Origin: Trebouxia sp. TZW2008
Taxonomy: Eukaryota > Chlorophyta > Trebouxiophyceae > Trebouxiales > Trebouxiaceae
Direction: 5' to 3'
Length of the DNA stretch: 64,000 nucleotides
NCBI GenBank assembly: GCA_002118135.1
Contig: BDIU01000081.1
Coordinates: 102,415-166,414, forward strand
Shown: positions 63,661 through 64,000 of the stretch, piece by piece
How the letters are laid out: each line of letters begins with the position of its first letter
Position numbering within the stretch: position 1 is the first letter of the stretch
Position numbers and translations under genes: made by a program
Notes under the pieces: model-generated
What the model saw: only the letters and a program-made list of their open reading frames with translations
The model's database searches: none
What the model was told of the DNA's origin: nothing

Positions 63661-64000
63661 AGGGCATGCCCGACCTGTGTCAGTGACTGTGAGGCGGGCA
63701 TGATCAGTCTCTAAAGATCTTGCTTGAATGTTCCGATTTGTTCAAGGGCTGAAGATACTCTAGTTCTTTGCCTGTCAATGCAGCTCTACGAGCAGTTTGC
63801 GGCTATGCAATGACTTTGACAATGAATGGCTCCGAGCAGGCCAAGCTTAAGCACTTGCATTATGCCCTTCCCCCCAAGAGCTCTGTAGCCTGTGTGTGCG
63901 AGGCTTTTTGCATTCACTGAATTGGCTCAAGCGAGAAACACAGTGAGAGAGCAGAAAGGTCACGAGCCCCAGCCGAATGGCGAATGGGCGAAAGCCGACA
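63661..64000. other. right-edge region, probably 5' flank of the F-box gene
   Basis: A short plus-strand open frame from about 63811 (MTLTMNGSEQAKLKHLHYAL) might be the first exon of a divergent gene, but it meets a stop within the window and has no other support. Confidence 0.25.

Overview
The window is nuclear DNA of a photosynthetic eukaryote, most likely a chlorophyte green alga. The evidence is GT-AG split genes with many short exons, a eukaryotic tRNA-Pro with internal pol III boxes, a plant-type cytochrome oxidase VIIa-like protein, a predicted chloroplast lumen protein with a twin-arginine signal, and plant/algal versions of a cell-cycle activator and a ribosome-linked E3. Base composition is moderate in GC and unusually rich in GCA/TGC/CAG strings. 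I do not name a species. No bacterial operon, CRISPR array, phage or viral gene is visible. All gene models were built by hand from splice phase and protein family resemblance; the main ones close in phase from start to stop.

Layout: (1) 750-7886 (+) secreted glyoxal/galactose-oxidase-like enzyme, 10 exons, convergent with (2) 9740-12171 (-) expansin-like cell-wall protein. (3) 12567-12638 (+) tRNA-Pro(CGG). (4) 14325-15372 (-) Golgi GT32 glycosyltransferase. (5) 15997-33929 (-) RNF10/Mag2-type E3, 17 exons over 18 kb. (6) 34794-35699 (-) single-exon protein of unknown function. (7) 36403-42281 (+) CDH1/FZR activator of the APC/C, 9 exons. (8) 42817-44372 (+) small unknown Cys-containing protein. 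(9) 44979-45692 (-) F-box protein, divergent from (10) 45951-51328 (+) bZIP transcription factor. (11) 52020-52431 (-) COX7a-like protein. (12) 52944-57300 (+) VPS9-domain Rab GEF. (13) 57671-62026 (+) predicted thylakoid lumen protein. (14) about 62542-63660 (-) F-box protein. The genes are ordinary housekeeping and wall genes and do not form one pathway, apart from the oxidase/expansin pair, which both act outside the cell.

The outstanding feature is how the introns are built. In seven of the multi-exon genes, on both strands, introns are full of decayed tandem copies of the edges of the neighbouring exon. Copies lying upstream of an exon carry its 5' part with the acceptor; copies lying downstream carry its 3' part with the donor. 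Some arrays have one copy, others about twelve, with periods from 34 to about 200 bp. This accounts for most of the recognisable content of the long introns and creates many decoy splice sites. The short genes (GT32, COX7a-like, both shorter F-box models) lack it.

Other notable points: an RNF10 protein with a PAM2 motif and a RING whose first zinc site is lost while the second is kept; a perfect 34-bp inverted repeat carrying bZIP-type core sites in the promoter and second intron of the bZIP gene; a small dispersed element present twice, once flanked by 17-bp direct repeats; and a 38-bp-arm foldback inside the RNF10 gene.
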